Origin: Aerolutibacter ruishenii
GTDB taxonomy: Bacteria > Pseudomonadota > Gammaproteobacteria > Xanthomonadales > Xanthomonadaceae
Direction: 5' to 3'
Length of the DNA stretch: 64,000 nucleotides
Assembly (NCBI RefSeq): GCF_007830115.1
Contig: NZ_VLKP01000007.1
Span: forward strand, 62,001-126,000
The notes beneath the pieces are model-generated. The model was not told where the DNA came from. It worked only from the letters and a program-made list of their open reading frames with translations, and searched no databases. A program made the translations under genes and the position numbers. How positions within the stretch are numbered: position 1 is the stretch's first letter; every line of letters begins with the position of its first letter. Shown here in pieces: positions 55,750 through 64,000 of the stretch.

Positions 55750-56592
55750 TCAGCGGAAATCGAAGCTGAAGGCGACGGTGTCCGGAGCCGGCTCCACCAC
55801 GTCGAGCAGCACGGTGGCGGTCTGTCCCGGCGCCAGTGTGTCGCCGGTCGTGTGCTGGTCGCGGTATTCATCGGGCCGGAAGGCGCGGGCGCCCACGATC
55901 TGCCCGTGGATGTCCGACAGGCTCAACAGCAGCACCGGCCAGGCCTGGTCGCGGGGTGCATCGTTACGGAACGTGGCGGTGATCTCCAGCACGCCCGGGC
56001 GGGCCGGGCTGGGACGAACGCTGCGGGTGACCATGGTGAAGGCGGCCGGGTCGCGCCACGCCGGCAGTGAGCAGCCGAGCACACCACAGACGCGCTCCAG
56101 GGTGGGGCGCCAGCGCGGTTGTGCGGCGAGTTCGTCACGCTGGGCCAGCAAGGTCTGCAACACCAGTGTGGCCAGCAGCAGCGCGATGATCGCCATGCCC
56201 GGCCAGCGCGGGCCGCTGTCCACCATGGACAACGTTTGCCGGGCGAACCGGGGAGCAGTCACCAGCCGCGGAGGATGCGACCTGGCGCGGCCACCGGCCG
56301 CCGCGGGAGCGCTCGTGGCCGTGGGGGCCTCCAGGGCAGCCGCATGTTCGGCGTGGTCCGGTGCCGGATCGGCTCGGGCACCGTCGCCCATCTCACCGTC
56401 GTGGCTTGCCGACGCGATGCCGGCGCTGTCCGGTTCGGCTGCTCGGCCCAGTTCCGCCACTGCGGGAGGCGCGTCGGCCGGTGGCGCCGCTCCACGCAGC
56501 GCACCCTGACACTGCGGACATTGTCCGTCCCTCCCCTCACGCGCGGTGACGAGGGCGACGAGGAAACCGCAGTGGGGACAGCGGAGGAACAT
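55750..56592 (-). CDS. Zinc-ribbon DUF3426 membrane protein
   Basis: A 280-residue protein with an N-terminal four-Cys ribbon ([15 protein letters not shown]...GQCPQCQG), an Ala/Pro-rich linker (about 35-120), one transmembrane helix (about 131-148, [18 protein letters not shown]) and a C-terminal periplasmic DUF3426 domain with [20 protein letters not shown]. The family has no firm function; the layout suggests a cytoplasmic metal or nucleic-acid sensor tied to an envelope domain. It is conserved between prmA and fis, and probably co-transcribed with them. Confidence 0.87.
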   Translation of the reverse strand: MFLRCPHCGFLVALVTAREGRDGQCPQCQGALRGAAPPADAPPAVAELGRAAEPDSAGIASASHDGEMGDGARADPAPDHAEHAAALEAPTATSAPAAAGGRARSHPPRLVTAPRFARQTLSMVDSGPRWPGMAIIALLLATLVLQTLLAQRDELAAQPRWRPTLERVCGVLGCSLPAWRDPAAFTMVTRSVRPSPARPGVLEITATFRNDAPRDQAWPVLLLSLSDIHGQIVGARAFRPDEYRDQHTTGDTLAPGQTATVLLDVVEPAPDTVAFSFDFR

Positions 56593-56674
56593 GGCCCGAG
56601 TTTACGCAACGCATGGTGGTGGCCGGGAGTCACCTCGACCCGGACCCGCCCGAAACCGGTAACCCGTCGCAGAA

Positions 56675-57637
56675 TCAGGCGCTGTCCGTGGTGCGACGCG
56701 TGCCGCTGATGCGGATCCAGTCCTCCAGTCGCTCGACCTGCAACGCATTGAAGTGCGGCGCATAGGCGGCGATCACCTCGTCCTCCTGCCCGGCGAGGAT
56801 GCCCGACAGCGCGATTCGGCCGCCGGGCGCGACGCGCGCGGCCAGCGTATCGACCAGCGCGATGAGCGCGACCGCCAGGATGTTGGCCACCACCACCGGA
56901 TAGGTGGCCGGCGGTTCGTCCTGCGGCAGGTACACGGCCATGCGCGCGGCGACGCCATTGCGTTCGGCATTGTCGTGCGTGGCGGTCAAAGCCTGCGGGT
57001 CGTTGTCCACGCCCACCGCCCGTGCGGCACCCAGCTTCAGCGCGGCCAGCGCGAGGATGCCGCTGCCGCAGCCGAAGTCGAGTACGCGCGCATCGCGCAG
57101 TGCGCCATCGTTGGCCAATCCGTCCAGCCACTGCAGGCACAGCGCGGTGGTCGGGTGCGTGCCCGAGCCGAACGCCAGTCCCGGGTCCAGGCGGACGATG
57201 GCGGGCGCGGGGACCGCATCGCCGGTGGCGGCATCCAGCTGCGCCTGCGCATCGGCAGGCAGGTCGGCATCCCAAGGCACGATCCAGGTGCGCTCGCCAA
57301 AGCGCAGTGGCTCGTACTGGTCCATCCATGCGCGTTCCCAGTCCTGGTCCTCGACTTCGCGGAAGCGGGCGCGCGACCAGTCCAGGCCTTCGTCGGCGGC
57401 CGACAGCGCGTACAACAACAACGTCTCCGACGTGCCGCCCTCGAACAGTGCGGTCAGCACCAGTTCGTTCCACAGCGGCTGCTCGCCCACGCCGGGCTCG
57501 AAGATGGCCTGCTCGTCCGGCGCATCCGCGTGCGCGTCGGCCAGGGTGACCGCCAGCGCGCCCACGTCCTCCAGCGCGCGCTCGTAGCGCGGCTGCTGGG
57601 TTTCGGTACAGGGCAGGGAGAGCTCGAGGAAGGGCAT
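56675..57637 (-). CDS. prmA: Ribosomal protein L11 methyltransferase
   Basis: SAM-dependent enzyme that trimethylates ribosomal protein L11. The 320-residue protein has the N-terminal substrate-recognition domain ([12 protein letters not shown]...), the linker [21 protein letters not shown] and the SAM motif [20 protein letters not shown], followed by the catalytic [10 protein letters not shown] (NxL) segment. The frame runs upstream to 57877, but the start at 57637 gives the family N-terminus. The DUF3426 gene follows after 82 bases. Confidence 0.94.
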   Translation of the reverse strand: MPFLELSLPCTETQQPRYERALEDVGALAVTLADAHADAPDEQAIFEPGVGEQPLWNELVLTALFEGGTSETLLLYALSAADEGLDWSRARFREVEDQDWERAWMDQYEPLRFGERTWIVPWDADLPADAQAQLDAATGDAVPAPAIVRLDPGLAFGSGTHPTTALCLQWLDGLANDGALRDARVLDFGCGSGILALAALKLGAARAVGVDNDPQALTATHDNAERNGVAARMAVYLPQDEPPATYPVVVANILAVALIALVDTLAARVAPGGRIALSGILAGQEDEVIAAYAPHFNALQVERLEDWIRISGTRRTTDSA

Positions 57638-57714
57638 GGGCGCGGACCGGGAGGGATGCGGCATTCTACCGGCCGCGCCGGCCATCCCGGCATGCGCCAC
57701 GCGGCGTGCCTGTC

Positions 57715-58925
57715 TCAGCCTCCGCCGATGAGGCCGCGCAGCAGGCGTTTCATCTGCTTCTTCTTGTCTTGTGGCTGCTCGGTCCGCTCGCGCTCGTCGT
57801 TGGTGGCGATGTCCATGCCCAAAGGTGCGTACGCAGTGGACTTGGTGCGCGCGCGCACGCTCCATTCCGGCGTCCACGGCGTCTTGCCGGCCGGCCGCGG
57901 CGGGTACGCCAGCGTGGTTTCCGGGCCGTAGGCGATCATCCGCAGCATGGCACCGGCATCGCGGCCTTCACCGAATATGCCCTTGGGCAGCGCGCACGAC
58001 GTGCGGTCGGTAGCCAGCAGCACCTTCTCGCGGATCCATTTGTCCACGGTCGCCTCGGGCAGGTAGTCGAACATGCCCATGCCGGCGTCGGCGGTCTCGG
58101 CGCTGCTCCACAGCACCATCGCGTCGCCCTTGTGCCCATCGCATGCAGGAAGTAGCCGCGCGCGCGGGCCACCGGCTGCCAGCCCAGGTTGAAGCCGGCC
58201 GCGAAGGAGCCGGTGCTGCTCAACGCGATGGCCGGCATGAAGTCCTGCGCCTGCTGCAGGTCGAAGCGCAATGATTCGGGCACCTGCGGGCCGACGATCT
58301 GGTGCTGGCCCACCAGCGATGCCCCCTGTGGAATCGACCGGTGGTCGCGATCATTGGGCCACAACGCATAGGTCGGGCCGATATCCGGGCTGCGGTCGGG
58401 CGCGTAGCGGCCTTGCAGCGAGCCGCTGACCTGGACCTGGCCGTTCTTGCTGCTGATGGTGATCACCCGTGGCTGTCCCGCGCGCACCTCGGCACCACAT
58501 CCCCAGTACACCAGGATGCGTTGCTGGTGGTCCTGGGGTTTGCCCTCCGGTTGGGTGGAGGCGCTCGGCGGCGTCGCCTTGGGCGGCAGCAGCGGTAGCC
58601 GTTCCCCGAGGCGCAGTCCGGCCGGGATCCGCTGTTCTGCTTCCTTGCCCGGTGCGGCGCCATTCCACAGGCTGATGTCGACATGGCGACCGGGCATCGC
58701 GCCGTGCCGCGCGGCACCGTAGTGGTTGCCCATGCCCTGGCCACCCAGCATGCCCATGGCCGCGCCGGCCAGTCCGTCCATCTCGGGCATGCCCGCCATG
58801 CTGTGGGTCGCGACGTCCATCCAGACCTGGGGCCTGGGTCCTTTCCCCGTCTGGCTGGCGGCCGGCAGGGCCAGCAGGCATGTGGTCGCCAGCAGGGCGG
58901 GCTTGAAGGGTATCGAACGGCGCAT
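57715..58925 (-). pseudogene. Secreted protein of unknown function, interrupted by a frameshift
   Basis: From ATG at 58925 the frame encodes a signal peptide (MRRSIPFKPALLATTCLLALPAASQ) and a domain with many short motifs (QRILVYWGCGAEVRAGQPRVI, GQVQVSGSLQGRYAPDRSP, GYFLHAMG). At about 58135-58137 the reading switches: one inserted G would give GYFLHAMGHKGDAMVLWSSAE, continuing in the second frame to the stop at 57715, about 403 residues in total. As sequenced, the first frame runs on with unrelated Arg/Pro-rich residues to 57936. Either this is a real one-base deletion in a G run or a sequencing error. No family is recognised. Confidence 0.75.
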
Positions 58926-59050
58926 GCGGGGCCTCGGTGCTCGGTTGGACGGGGTCGGCCAAGGGGGCCGGCTCGGCTCTGCCGGAAAAACGGAATCCGA
59001 AGATCGTGCAGGCCAGCGCCGTGCGCCGTGGACGCGCCGCGGGGTCCCGG

Positions 59051-59090
59051 AAACGCCGACGCCCGCGAGGTGGATCGCGGGCGTCGGCGT
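59051..59090 (-). terminator. Terminator-like hairpin after accC
   Basis: A 16-bp perfect stem, ACGCCGACGCCCGCGA with its complement (59053-59068 and 59075-59090), six-base loop. On the minus strand it is followed by TTTCC only, a short T-run. It begins about 20 bases after the accC stop, so it probably ends the aroQ-accB-accC transcript. Confidence 0.7.
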
Positions 59091-59110
59091 ATTGCTCGGC
59101 CGGGTATCGG

Positions 59111-60478
59111 TCAGACGATCGAGATCGTCTTCTCCTTCTGCTCCTTCAGCCGCTTCTCCAGATAGTGGATGTTCTGCCCACCCTGCTGGAAGCCGACGTC
59201 GGCCAGGATGCGCTGCTGCAGCGGGATGTTGGTCTTGATGCCGTCCACCACCATCTCGCTCAGCGCCACGCGCATGCGCGCGATCGCGGTCTCGCGGTCG
59301 GGGCCGTGCACGATCAGCTTGCCGATCATCGAGTCGTAGTTGGGCGGCACGCGGTAGCCTTCGTAGATATGGCTGTCCACGCGCACGCCCGGACCGCCCG
59401 GCGCGTGGAAGTGCTGGATCAGGCCGGGGCACGGCATGAACGTGTCCGGGTCCTCGGCATTGATGCGGCACTCGATGGCATGGCCTTCGAGCACGATGTC
59501 TTCCTGCTTCAACGACAGCGTGTGCCCCGCGGCGATGTTGAGCTGCTCGCGCACCAGGTCGATGCCGGTGACCAGCTCGGTGACCGGATGCTCGACCTGG
59601 ATGCGGGTGTTCATCTCGATGAAGTAGAAGCGGCCGTCCTCGAACAGGAACTCGAACGTGCCGGCGCCGCGGTAGCCGATGCGGATGCAGGCCTCCACGC
59701 ACACCTTGCCGATCTCCGCGCGCAGTTCCGGGGTGATGCCCGGCGCGGGTGCTTCCTCCACCACCTTCTGGTGGCGACGCTGCATCGAGCAGTCGCGTTC
59801 GCCCAGGTGGATGGCGTTGCCCTGGCCGTCGGCCAGCACCTGGATCTCCACGTGGCGCGGGTTCTCCAGGAACTTCTCCATGTACACCATGTCGTTGCCG
59901 AACGCGGCCTTGGCTTCCGACTTGGTGGTGGCGATGGCATTGCTCAGGTGGGCCTCGGTGTGCACCACGCGCATGCCGCGGCCGCCACCGCCGCCGGCGG
60001 CCTTGACGATCACCGGGTAGCCAATATCGCGCGCGATCGCGATGTTGGTCGCCGCGTCATCGCCCAGCGGGCCGCCGCTGCCCGGCACGCACGGCACGCC
60101 GGCGGCCTTCATGGCCTTGATCGCCTCGACCTTGTCGCCCATCAGGCGGATGGTGTCGGCCTTGGGCCCGATGAAGATGAAACCCGATTCCTCCACGCGC
60201 TCGGCGAAGTCGGCGTTCTCGGAAAGAAAGCCGTAGCCGGGGTGGATGGCCTGCGCGTCGGTGACTTCCGCCGCGGCGATCAGCGAGGCCATGTTGAGGT
60301 AGCTCTCGGACGATGCGGCCGGACCGATGCACACCGACTCGTCGGCCATGGCGACGTGCTTGAGGTTGCGGTCCACGGTGGAATGCACCGCGACGGTGCG
60401 GATGCCCAGGGCGTGGCACGCGCGCAGGATGCGCAGCGCGATCTCGCCGCGGTTGGCGATGACGACTTTATCCAGCAT
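59111..60478 (-). CDS. accC: Acetyl-CoA carboxylase, biotin carboxylase subunit
   Basis: Carboxylates the biotin of AccB with bicarbonate and ATP, the first step of fatty acid synthesis. The 455-residue product has the start [21 protein letters not shown], the ATP-grasp loop [27 protein letters not shown] and the [21 protein letters not shown] catalytic region. The length agrees with the family (449-455). It begins three bases after accB, forming the standard accBC operon. Confidence 0.97.
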   Translation of the reverse strand: MLDKVVIANRGEIALRILRACHALGIRTVAVHSTVDRNLKHVAMADESVCIGPAASSESYLNMASLIAAAEVTDAQAIHPGYGFLSENADFAERVEESGFIFIGPKADTIRLMGDKVEAIKAMKAAGVPCVPGSGGPLGDDAATNIAIARDIGYPVIVKAAGGGGGRGMRVVHTEAHLSNAIATTKSEAKAAFGNDMVYMEKFLENPRHVEIQVLADGQGNAIHLGERDCSMQRRHQKVVEEAPAPGITPELRAEIGKVCVEACIRIGYRGAGTFEFLFEDGRFYFIEMNTRIQVEHPVTELVTGIDLVREQLNIAAGHTLSLKQEDIVLEGHAIECRINAEDPDTFMPCPGLIQHFHAPGGPGVRVDSHIYEGYRVPPNYDSMIGKLIVHGPDRETAIARMRVALSEMVVDGIKTNIPLQQRILADVGFQQGGQNIHYLEKRLKEQKEKTISIV

Positions 60479-60481
60479 GGA

Positions 60482-60955
60482 TCACCCGATCACGAACAGC
60501 GGCTGGTCGAACTCGATCGGCTGGCCGTTCTCGGCCATCACCTTCAGCACGGTGCCCGACACGTCGGCCTCGATCGGGTTGAACATCTTCATCGCTTCGA
60601 TGATCGCCAGGGTGTCACCGGCCTTGACCGTCTGGCCGACGGTGACGAACGGCGGCTTGTCCGGCGACGGACTGGCGTAGAAGGTGCCGACCATGGGGGC
60701 GCGCATCACGTGGCCGTCGGGCAGGTCGCTGCCGGGCTTGGGGTGGCCACCGGTGGCGGCCTCCACCGGCGAATGCATCGGCATGGCCGGTGCCGCCGCG
60801 ACCGGGGCATGCTGGATCATCGGCGCGGCCACCGCCGCGCTGCCCTTGGGCGTGCGGGCCAGGCGCACGGACTCCTCGCCTTCCTTGATCTCGATTTCGG
60901 CGAGGTTGGACTCTTCCAGCAGGTCGATCAGCTTCTTGATTTTGCGCAGGTCCAT
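60482..60955 (-). CDS. accB: Acetyl-CoA carboxylase, biotin carboxyl carrier protein
   Basis: Carrier subunit of 157 residues: helical N-terminus ([26 protein letters not shown]), an Ala/Pro-rich linker (about 50-80), and the biotinyl domain with the acceptor Lys in [14 protein letters not shown]. The start ATG at 60955 is the first in the AccB pattern; an open frame further upstream overlaps aroQ. It lies 98 bases after aroQ and three bases before accC. BioD in this window supplies the biotin precursor. Confidence 0.96.
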   Translation of the reverse strand: MDLRKIKKLIDLLEESNLAEIEIKEGEESVRLARTPKGSAAVAAPMIQHAPVAAAPAMPMHSPVEAATGGHPKPGSDLPDGHVMRAPMVGTFYASPSPDKPPFVTVGQTVKAGDTLAIIEAMKMFNPIEADVSGTVLKVMAENGQPIEFDQPLFVIG

Positions 60956-61053
60956 GGCGGGCCTCTTGGTCTCTATGGTCTGGCCCCGATGGCCGGGGCG
61001 TGGATGCGAAAGGGAAATCCCGGCGCGGCGCCGTGGGGGCGTCCGCGACCGGC

Positions 61054-61521
61054 TCAGGAAGGCTTGGTCTTGGAGACCGAATGGCTGTCCAGCCAGGCCA
61101 GCGCCGCATCGAGCGCGAAGCGGTAGCTGTTCTCGCCGAAGCCGGCGATCACGCCCAGCGCCAGGTCGCTGAAGTAGCTGTGGCGGCGGAACGGCTCGCG
61201 GGCGTGCGGGTTGGACAGGTGGACCTCGATGAAGGGAATGTCCACCGCGGCCAGCGCGTCGCGCAGGGCGACGCTGGTGTGAGTGAAGGCGGCCGGGTTG
61301 ATCAGTATCAGCGCGGTGCCGTCGTGGCGCGCGGTCTGTACCCGGTCGACCAGCACGTGCTCGGCATTGGACTGCAGGCTGTCGTACTGGTGCCCGGCAC
61401 GCTCGGTGCCGGCGCGCAGCGCACCGTCGATCTGGGCCAGCGTGGTGCGGCCGTAGATGCCCGGTTCGCGGTCGCCGAGCAGGTTGAGGTTGGGGCCGTT
61501 GAGTACCAGCAGCTTCGCCAT
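61054..61521 (-). CDS. aroQ: 3-dehydroquinate dehydratase, type II
   Basis: Third step of the shikimate pathway, catalysed by the dodecameric class II enzyme. The 155-residue product has [17 protein letters not shown] with the catalytic Tyr, [17 protein letters not shown], and [18 protein letters not shown] with the catalytic His region. The start at 61521 ([16 protein letters not shown]) is preferred over a 6-residue-longer ATG at 61539. The gene precedes accB, the arrangement usual in gammaproteobacteria. Confidence 0.96.
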   Translation of the reverse strand: MAKLLVLNGPNLNLLGDREPGIYGRTTLAQIDGALRAGTERAGHQYDSLQSNAEHVLVDRVQTARHDGTALILINPAAFTHTSVALRDALAAVDIPFIEVHLSNPHAREPFRRHSYFSDLALGVIAGFGENSYRFALDAALAWLDSHSVSKTKPS

Positions 61522-61559
61522 GGCCGTCCATACGGGCATCGGGAAGGGCGCAGTGTGCG

Positions 61560-61640
61560 TGAAGGCGGGTCAGCTGTCCAGAAGTTCGCCGCTATTTCGC
61601 AGAAGATGTCGCGATTTAATCAGTTGTTTGAGTTTTGACT
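61560..61640 (-). promoter_or_regulatory. AT-rich probable promoter region of aroQ-accB-accC
   Basis: Between the TlpA stop and aroQ, the minus strand has AGTCAAAACTCAAACAACTG followed by ATTAAATCGCGAC and AAATAGC, conspicuously AT-rich for this genome. No single -35/-10 pair is compelling. Its position suggests a promoter for aroQ-accBC. Confidence 0.4.
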
Positions 61641-62237
61641 CTAACGCTGTGACCAGCCATCGATTTCGCCGTGCTGGAACGGCCCGATGCGTTGCTTGAG
61701 CAGTCGTCCGTCGGCCGAAAGCAGCACGGAGTAGGGCAGCACGCCTTGGGGATTGCCCAGTTGCACGCCGCTGTCGCGGGGGCCTGCGATGTCGACCAGG
61801 ATCGGATAAGCGACCGGGGTGCGCTGCAGGAACGCCCGCACCGCCTCCGTGTCGTCCAGCGCGATGCCGACCACTTGCGTGCCGTTGGCCCCCTGGACCT
61901 TGGCAAAGCGGTCGAGCTCGGGCATTTCCTCGATACAGGGGCCGCACCAGCTGGCCCAGAAGTTGACCAGCAGCGGACGCCCCGCATAGGTGGCGGGCAG
62001 CTCGACCATGCTGCCCGACAAGGACGGCAGCGAGAGGGTCGGGATGATGTCACCGCGGCGGGCCACGGCCAGGCCTTCGGGTGTGGCGGGGGCGTTGGCG
62101 CTTGCCACCGCCTGCAATGCGCGCTGGCCCACTTCCGAGCGCAGCAGCGGCCCCGGGCCATTGGTCCACAGCCCGGCGACGACGCCTGCAACGCCGGCAG
62201 CCACCGCCACCAGCACGATCTTCGTCGCCGATTTCAC
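61641..62237 (-). CDS. TlpA-like thioredoxin-fold disulfide reductase
   Basis: A 198-residue membrane-anchored periplasmic thioredoxin: one N-terminal transmembrane helix (about 6-24, IVLVAVAAGVAGVVAGLW), then the thioredoxin domain with FWASWCGPCIEEMPELDRF (CxxC) and a cis-Pro in LPYSVLLSADG. It resembles TlpA/ResA, which reduce cytochrome c apoproteins or similar targets. The start is GTG at 62237 overlapping the dsbD stop (GTGA), so DsbD is the likely reductant and the two are co-translated. Confidence 0.9.
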   Translation of the reverse strand: MKSATKIVLVAVAAGVAGVVAGLWTNGPGPLLRSEVGQRALQAVASANAPATPEGLAVARRGDIIPTLSLPSLSGSMVELPATYAGRPLLVNFWASWCGPCIEEMPELDRFAKVQGANGTQVVGIALDDTEAVRAFLQRTPVAYPILVDIAGPRDSGVQLGNPQGVLPYSVLLSADGRLLKQRIGPFQHGEIDGWSQR

Positions 62238-64000
62238 GAATGGCCGCCCGCGGCCTCGCGCAAGGCCCGGTCGACGATCGCCTCGGTCAGCACGGTCGGC
62301 AATACGCGGCCTTCGCCGCCGCCGCGCGGGAAGACCACGTACAACGGCACGCCCACCGCCTTGTATTGCTGCAGGAAGGTGGTCAGGGTCGGGTCGACGT
62401 CGGTCCAGTCACCGACCATGTACACCGCGTTGGCGGCCTCCATCGCGCTGCGGAAGCCTTCGCCCTTGAATACGGTCTTCTCGTTGGCCTTGCAGGTCAC
62501 GCACCAGTCGGCGGTGACGTTGACGAAGACCACCCGGTCGGCGGCGCGCAGGTCGGCCAGGCGCTGTTCGCCGTAAGGGACCGCGCTGATGCCGTCGATC
62601 GGACCGGCGGGCGCGACCTGTGCCGCGGGCCTGGGCAGGCCGTGGATGGTGTGCAGCGGCCACGCCAGGGCCAACATGCCGAGCAGCGCCGCGGCGGTCG
62701 CCCAGCGGTGGCCGGTGCGGCGGGACCGCGTCCAGGCCCATGCGGCGAAGGCCAGCAGCACGGCCGCCAGCAGCCACCAGCCCACCGCGTCGGCACCGCG
62801 CTGGCGTGCCAGCACCCACGCCAGCCAGGCGGCGGTGAGGTACATCGGAAAGGCCAGCGCCTGCTTGAACGTCTCCATCCATTCGCCGGGGCGAGGCAGG
62901 CGTTTTGCCAGCGCGGGAATGAAGCCGATCAGCAGGAACGGCAGGGCCAGGCCGAGCCCCAGCGCGAGGAACACCGCTAGGGCCGCTCCCGACGGCGCGG
63001 CAAAGGCCCAGGCCAGCGCCACGCCCATGAACGGAGCCGTGCACGGGGTTGCGACCACCACGGCCAGCACGCCGGTGAAGAAGTCGCCCATCGGCCCGCT
63101 GCGGGTGGTCAGCGCATGGCCGGCACCCGTCCAGCGGCCGCCCACGTGCCAGACCCCGGACATGCTCAACCCAAGGCCGAACATCACCAGCGCCAGCACC
63201 GCGATCACCAGCGGCTGCTGCAGCTGGAAGCCCCAGCCCAGCGCCAGGCCGGCCTGGCGCAGGGCCAGCGCGACCACGCCCAGCGCGGCGAAGCTGAGCA
63301 TCACCCCGGCGGTGTACCAGAGGGCATGCCGGCGCGCGCGCACCGGGTCCTGGCCGTTGCCGGCCAGCGAGAGTGCCTTCAGCGACAGCACCGGCAGCAC
63401 GCACGGCATCAGGTTGAGGATCAGGCCGCCCAGCAGCGCGAACACCAGTACCGTCCACAGGGAGCGCTCCGCGCCCGGGAGCGCGGCATCGGGGGTGCCG
63501 GCCGCGGGAGCCGAAGCGGTCTGCGGGGGTGCCGTCGCCGGCAGTGCTGCGTCAGTCCCAGCCGACAGGGAATCCCTCTCCCCGGTCGCTGAGGCCACGG
63601 CATCGGTGGCGTCGGCGACCGGCGGTTGGCCGCTGTCGCCGGGGGTGGGCTGCACGGCGACGGTCGCCGATGGCGGCGTCACGGTGCCGCGCGGCAATGA
63701 CACGGCCACGGTCCGCGTCATCGGCGGGTAGCAGATGCCGTCGTTCTGGCAACCCTGGAACGTGGCGGTCAGGCGCAGGTCCACCGCGTCGGCGCGGGTG
63801 CGGACCACCGGCACCGGGACGTCGATCTGGTTGAAGTACACGGTCGTGCGTCCGAAGTACCCGTCCTCGTGTGGGGTGCCCTGTGGCCAGCGCGGCGTGC
63901 CCAGGCGCAGGCCGGCCTGCGTGGCCCCGGCGTCCAGGGTGAGGCGGGTGTTGTCGCGGTACAGGTAATAGCCGCGCGCGGGTGTGAAACGCAGCAGCAG
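62234..64000 (-). CDS. dsbD: Thiol:disulfide interchange protein DsbD (5' end outside the window)
   Basis: Inner-membrane protein that carries electrons from thioredoxin to periplasmic targets. The visible ~588 codons include the tail of the N-terminal domain (QGCQNDGICYPPMTRTV, with the reactive Cys), a linker, the membrane domain of eight helices with LMPCVLPVLSLKAL and VVATPCTAPFMGVAL (the two Cys), and the C-terminal thioredoxin domain with ADWCVTCKANEK. The N-terminal part continues past 64000 on the minus strand. It is followed by a TlpA-like partner. Confidence 0.94.
   Translation of the reverse strand: MLLRFTPARGYYLYRDNTRLTLDAGATQAGLRLGTPRWPQGTPHEDGYFGRTTVYFNQIDVPVPVVRTRADAVDLRLTATFQGCQNDGICYPPMTRTVAVSLPRGTVTPPSATVAVQPTPGDSGQPPVADATDAVASATGERDSLSAGTDAALPATAPPQTASAPAAGTPDAALPGAERSLWTVLVFALLGGLILNLMPCVLPVLSLKALSLAGNGQDPVRARRHALWYTAGVMLSFAALGVVALALRQAGLALGWGFQLQQPLVIAVLALVMFGLGLSMSGVWHVGGRWTGAGHALTTRSGPMGDFFTGVLAVVVATPCTAPFMGVALAWAFAAPSGAALAVFLALGLGLALPFLLIGFIPALAKRLPRPGEWMETFKQALAFPMYLTAAWLAWVLARQRGADAVGWWLLAAVLLAFAAWAWTRSRRTGHRWATAAALLGMLALAWPLHTIHGLPRPAAQVAPAGPIDGISAVPYGEQRLADLRAADRVVFVNVTADWCVTCKANEKTVFKGEGFRSAMEAANAVYMVGDWTDVDPTLTTFLQQYKAVGVPLYVVFPRGGGEGRVLPTVLTEAIVDRALREAAGGHS

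Overview
The window is a GC-rich chromosomal segment of a gammaproteobacterium of the Xanthomonadaceae (Lysobacter/Luteimonas/Xanthomonas-like). The evidence is the family-specific gene order atpGDC - glmU - glmS, dsbD - tlpA - aroQ - accB - accC ... prmA - zinc-ribbon protein - fis - purH - purD, the very high GC, and GCTA(G/A)A-type -10 elements upstream of several genes. The family assignment rests on remembered synteny, not on a search. Coding density is high, and almost everything outside 41.2-49.1 kb looks like core genome.

Layout. 0-2 kb: end of the F1Fo ATP synthase operon (atpG tail, atpD, atpC, terminator), then a small GtrA-like membrane protein on the minus strand. 2.5-5.8 kb: glmU and glmS, supplying UDP-GlcNAc. 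5.9-7.5 kb: a coupled free-methionine-sulfoxide reductase / TfoX-C pair on the minus strand, and bioD. 7.6-11.9 kb: an RND efflux pair (membrane fusion lipoprotein plus HAE1-type pump). 11.9-15 kb: a MASE3-PAS-GGDEF-EAL protein and a phasin. 15.2-17.8 kb: an MgtC/DUF4010 membrane protein, queD, and a secreted lytic transglycosylase. 17.8-22.2 kb: acnD - SRPBCC - prpF, part of the methylcitrate route. 22.4-32.2 kb: recC-recB-recD and a hemerythrin-like gene, all overlapping by a few bases. 32.2-34 kb: elongator tRNA-Met with its own promoter and terminator, rppH, then a Fur-box-led iron pair bfd-bfr. 34.1-36.7 kb: a DUF4126 protein and a bactofilin gene flanked by two paralogous coiled-coil membrane proteins. 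36.8-41.1 kb: erpA, nudC, ampE, and an LplT-type transporter fused to an acyltransferase.

41.2-49.1 kb is an accessory defence islet. It holds a Doc-type toxin with an AbrB/MazE-type antitoxin, and a type I restriction-modification system in the order hsdR - hsdS - DUF3800 - hsdM. GC visibly drops in the recognition subunit and the DUF3800 gene. Core genes resume with a DUF3147 protein, a long-chain acyl-CoA dehydrogenase and a VOC protein.

52-64 kb is one long minus-strand block running from right to left: dsbD, tlpA-like, aroQ, accB, accC, a frameshifted secreted-protein gene, prmA, a DUF3426 zinc-ribbon protein, fis, purH, purD. The 412-base gap between purH and purD holds the most unusual structure of the window. 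Two copies of a compound stem-loop element lie in opposite orientation: a 19-22 bp outer stem enclosing two smaller hairpins. The stems differ in sequence between copies yet remain paired, and a perfect 16-bp terminator-like hairpin sits between them.
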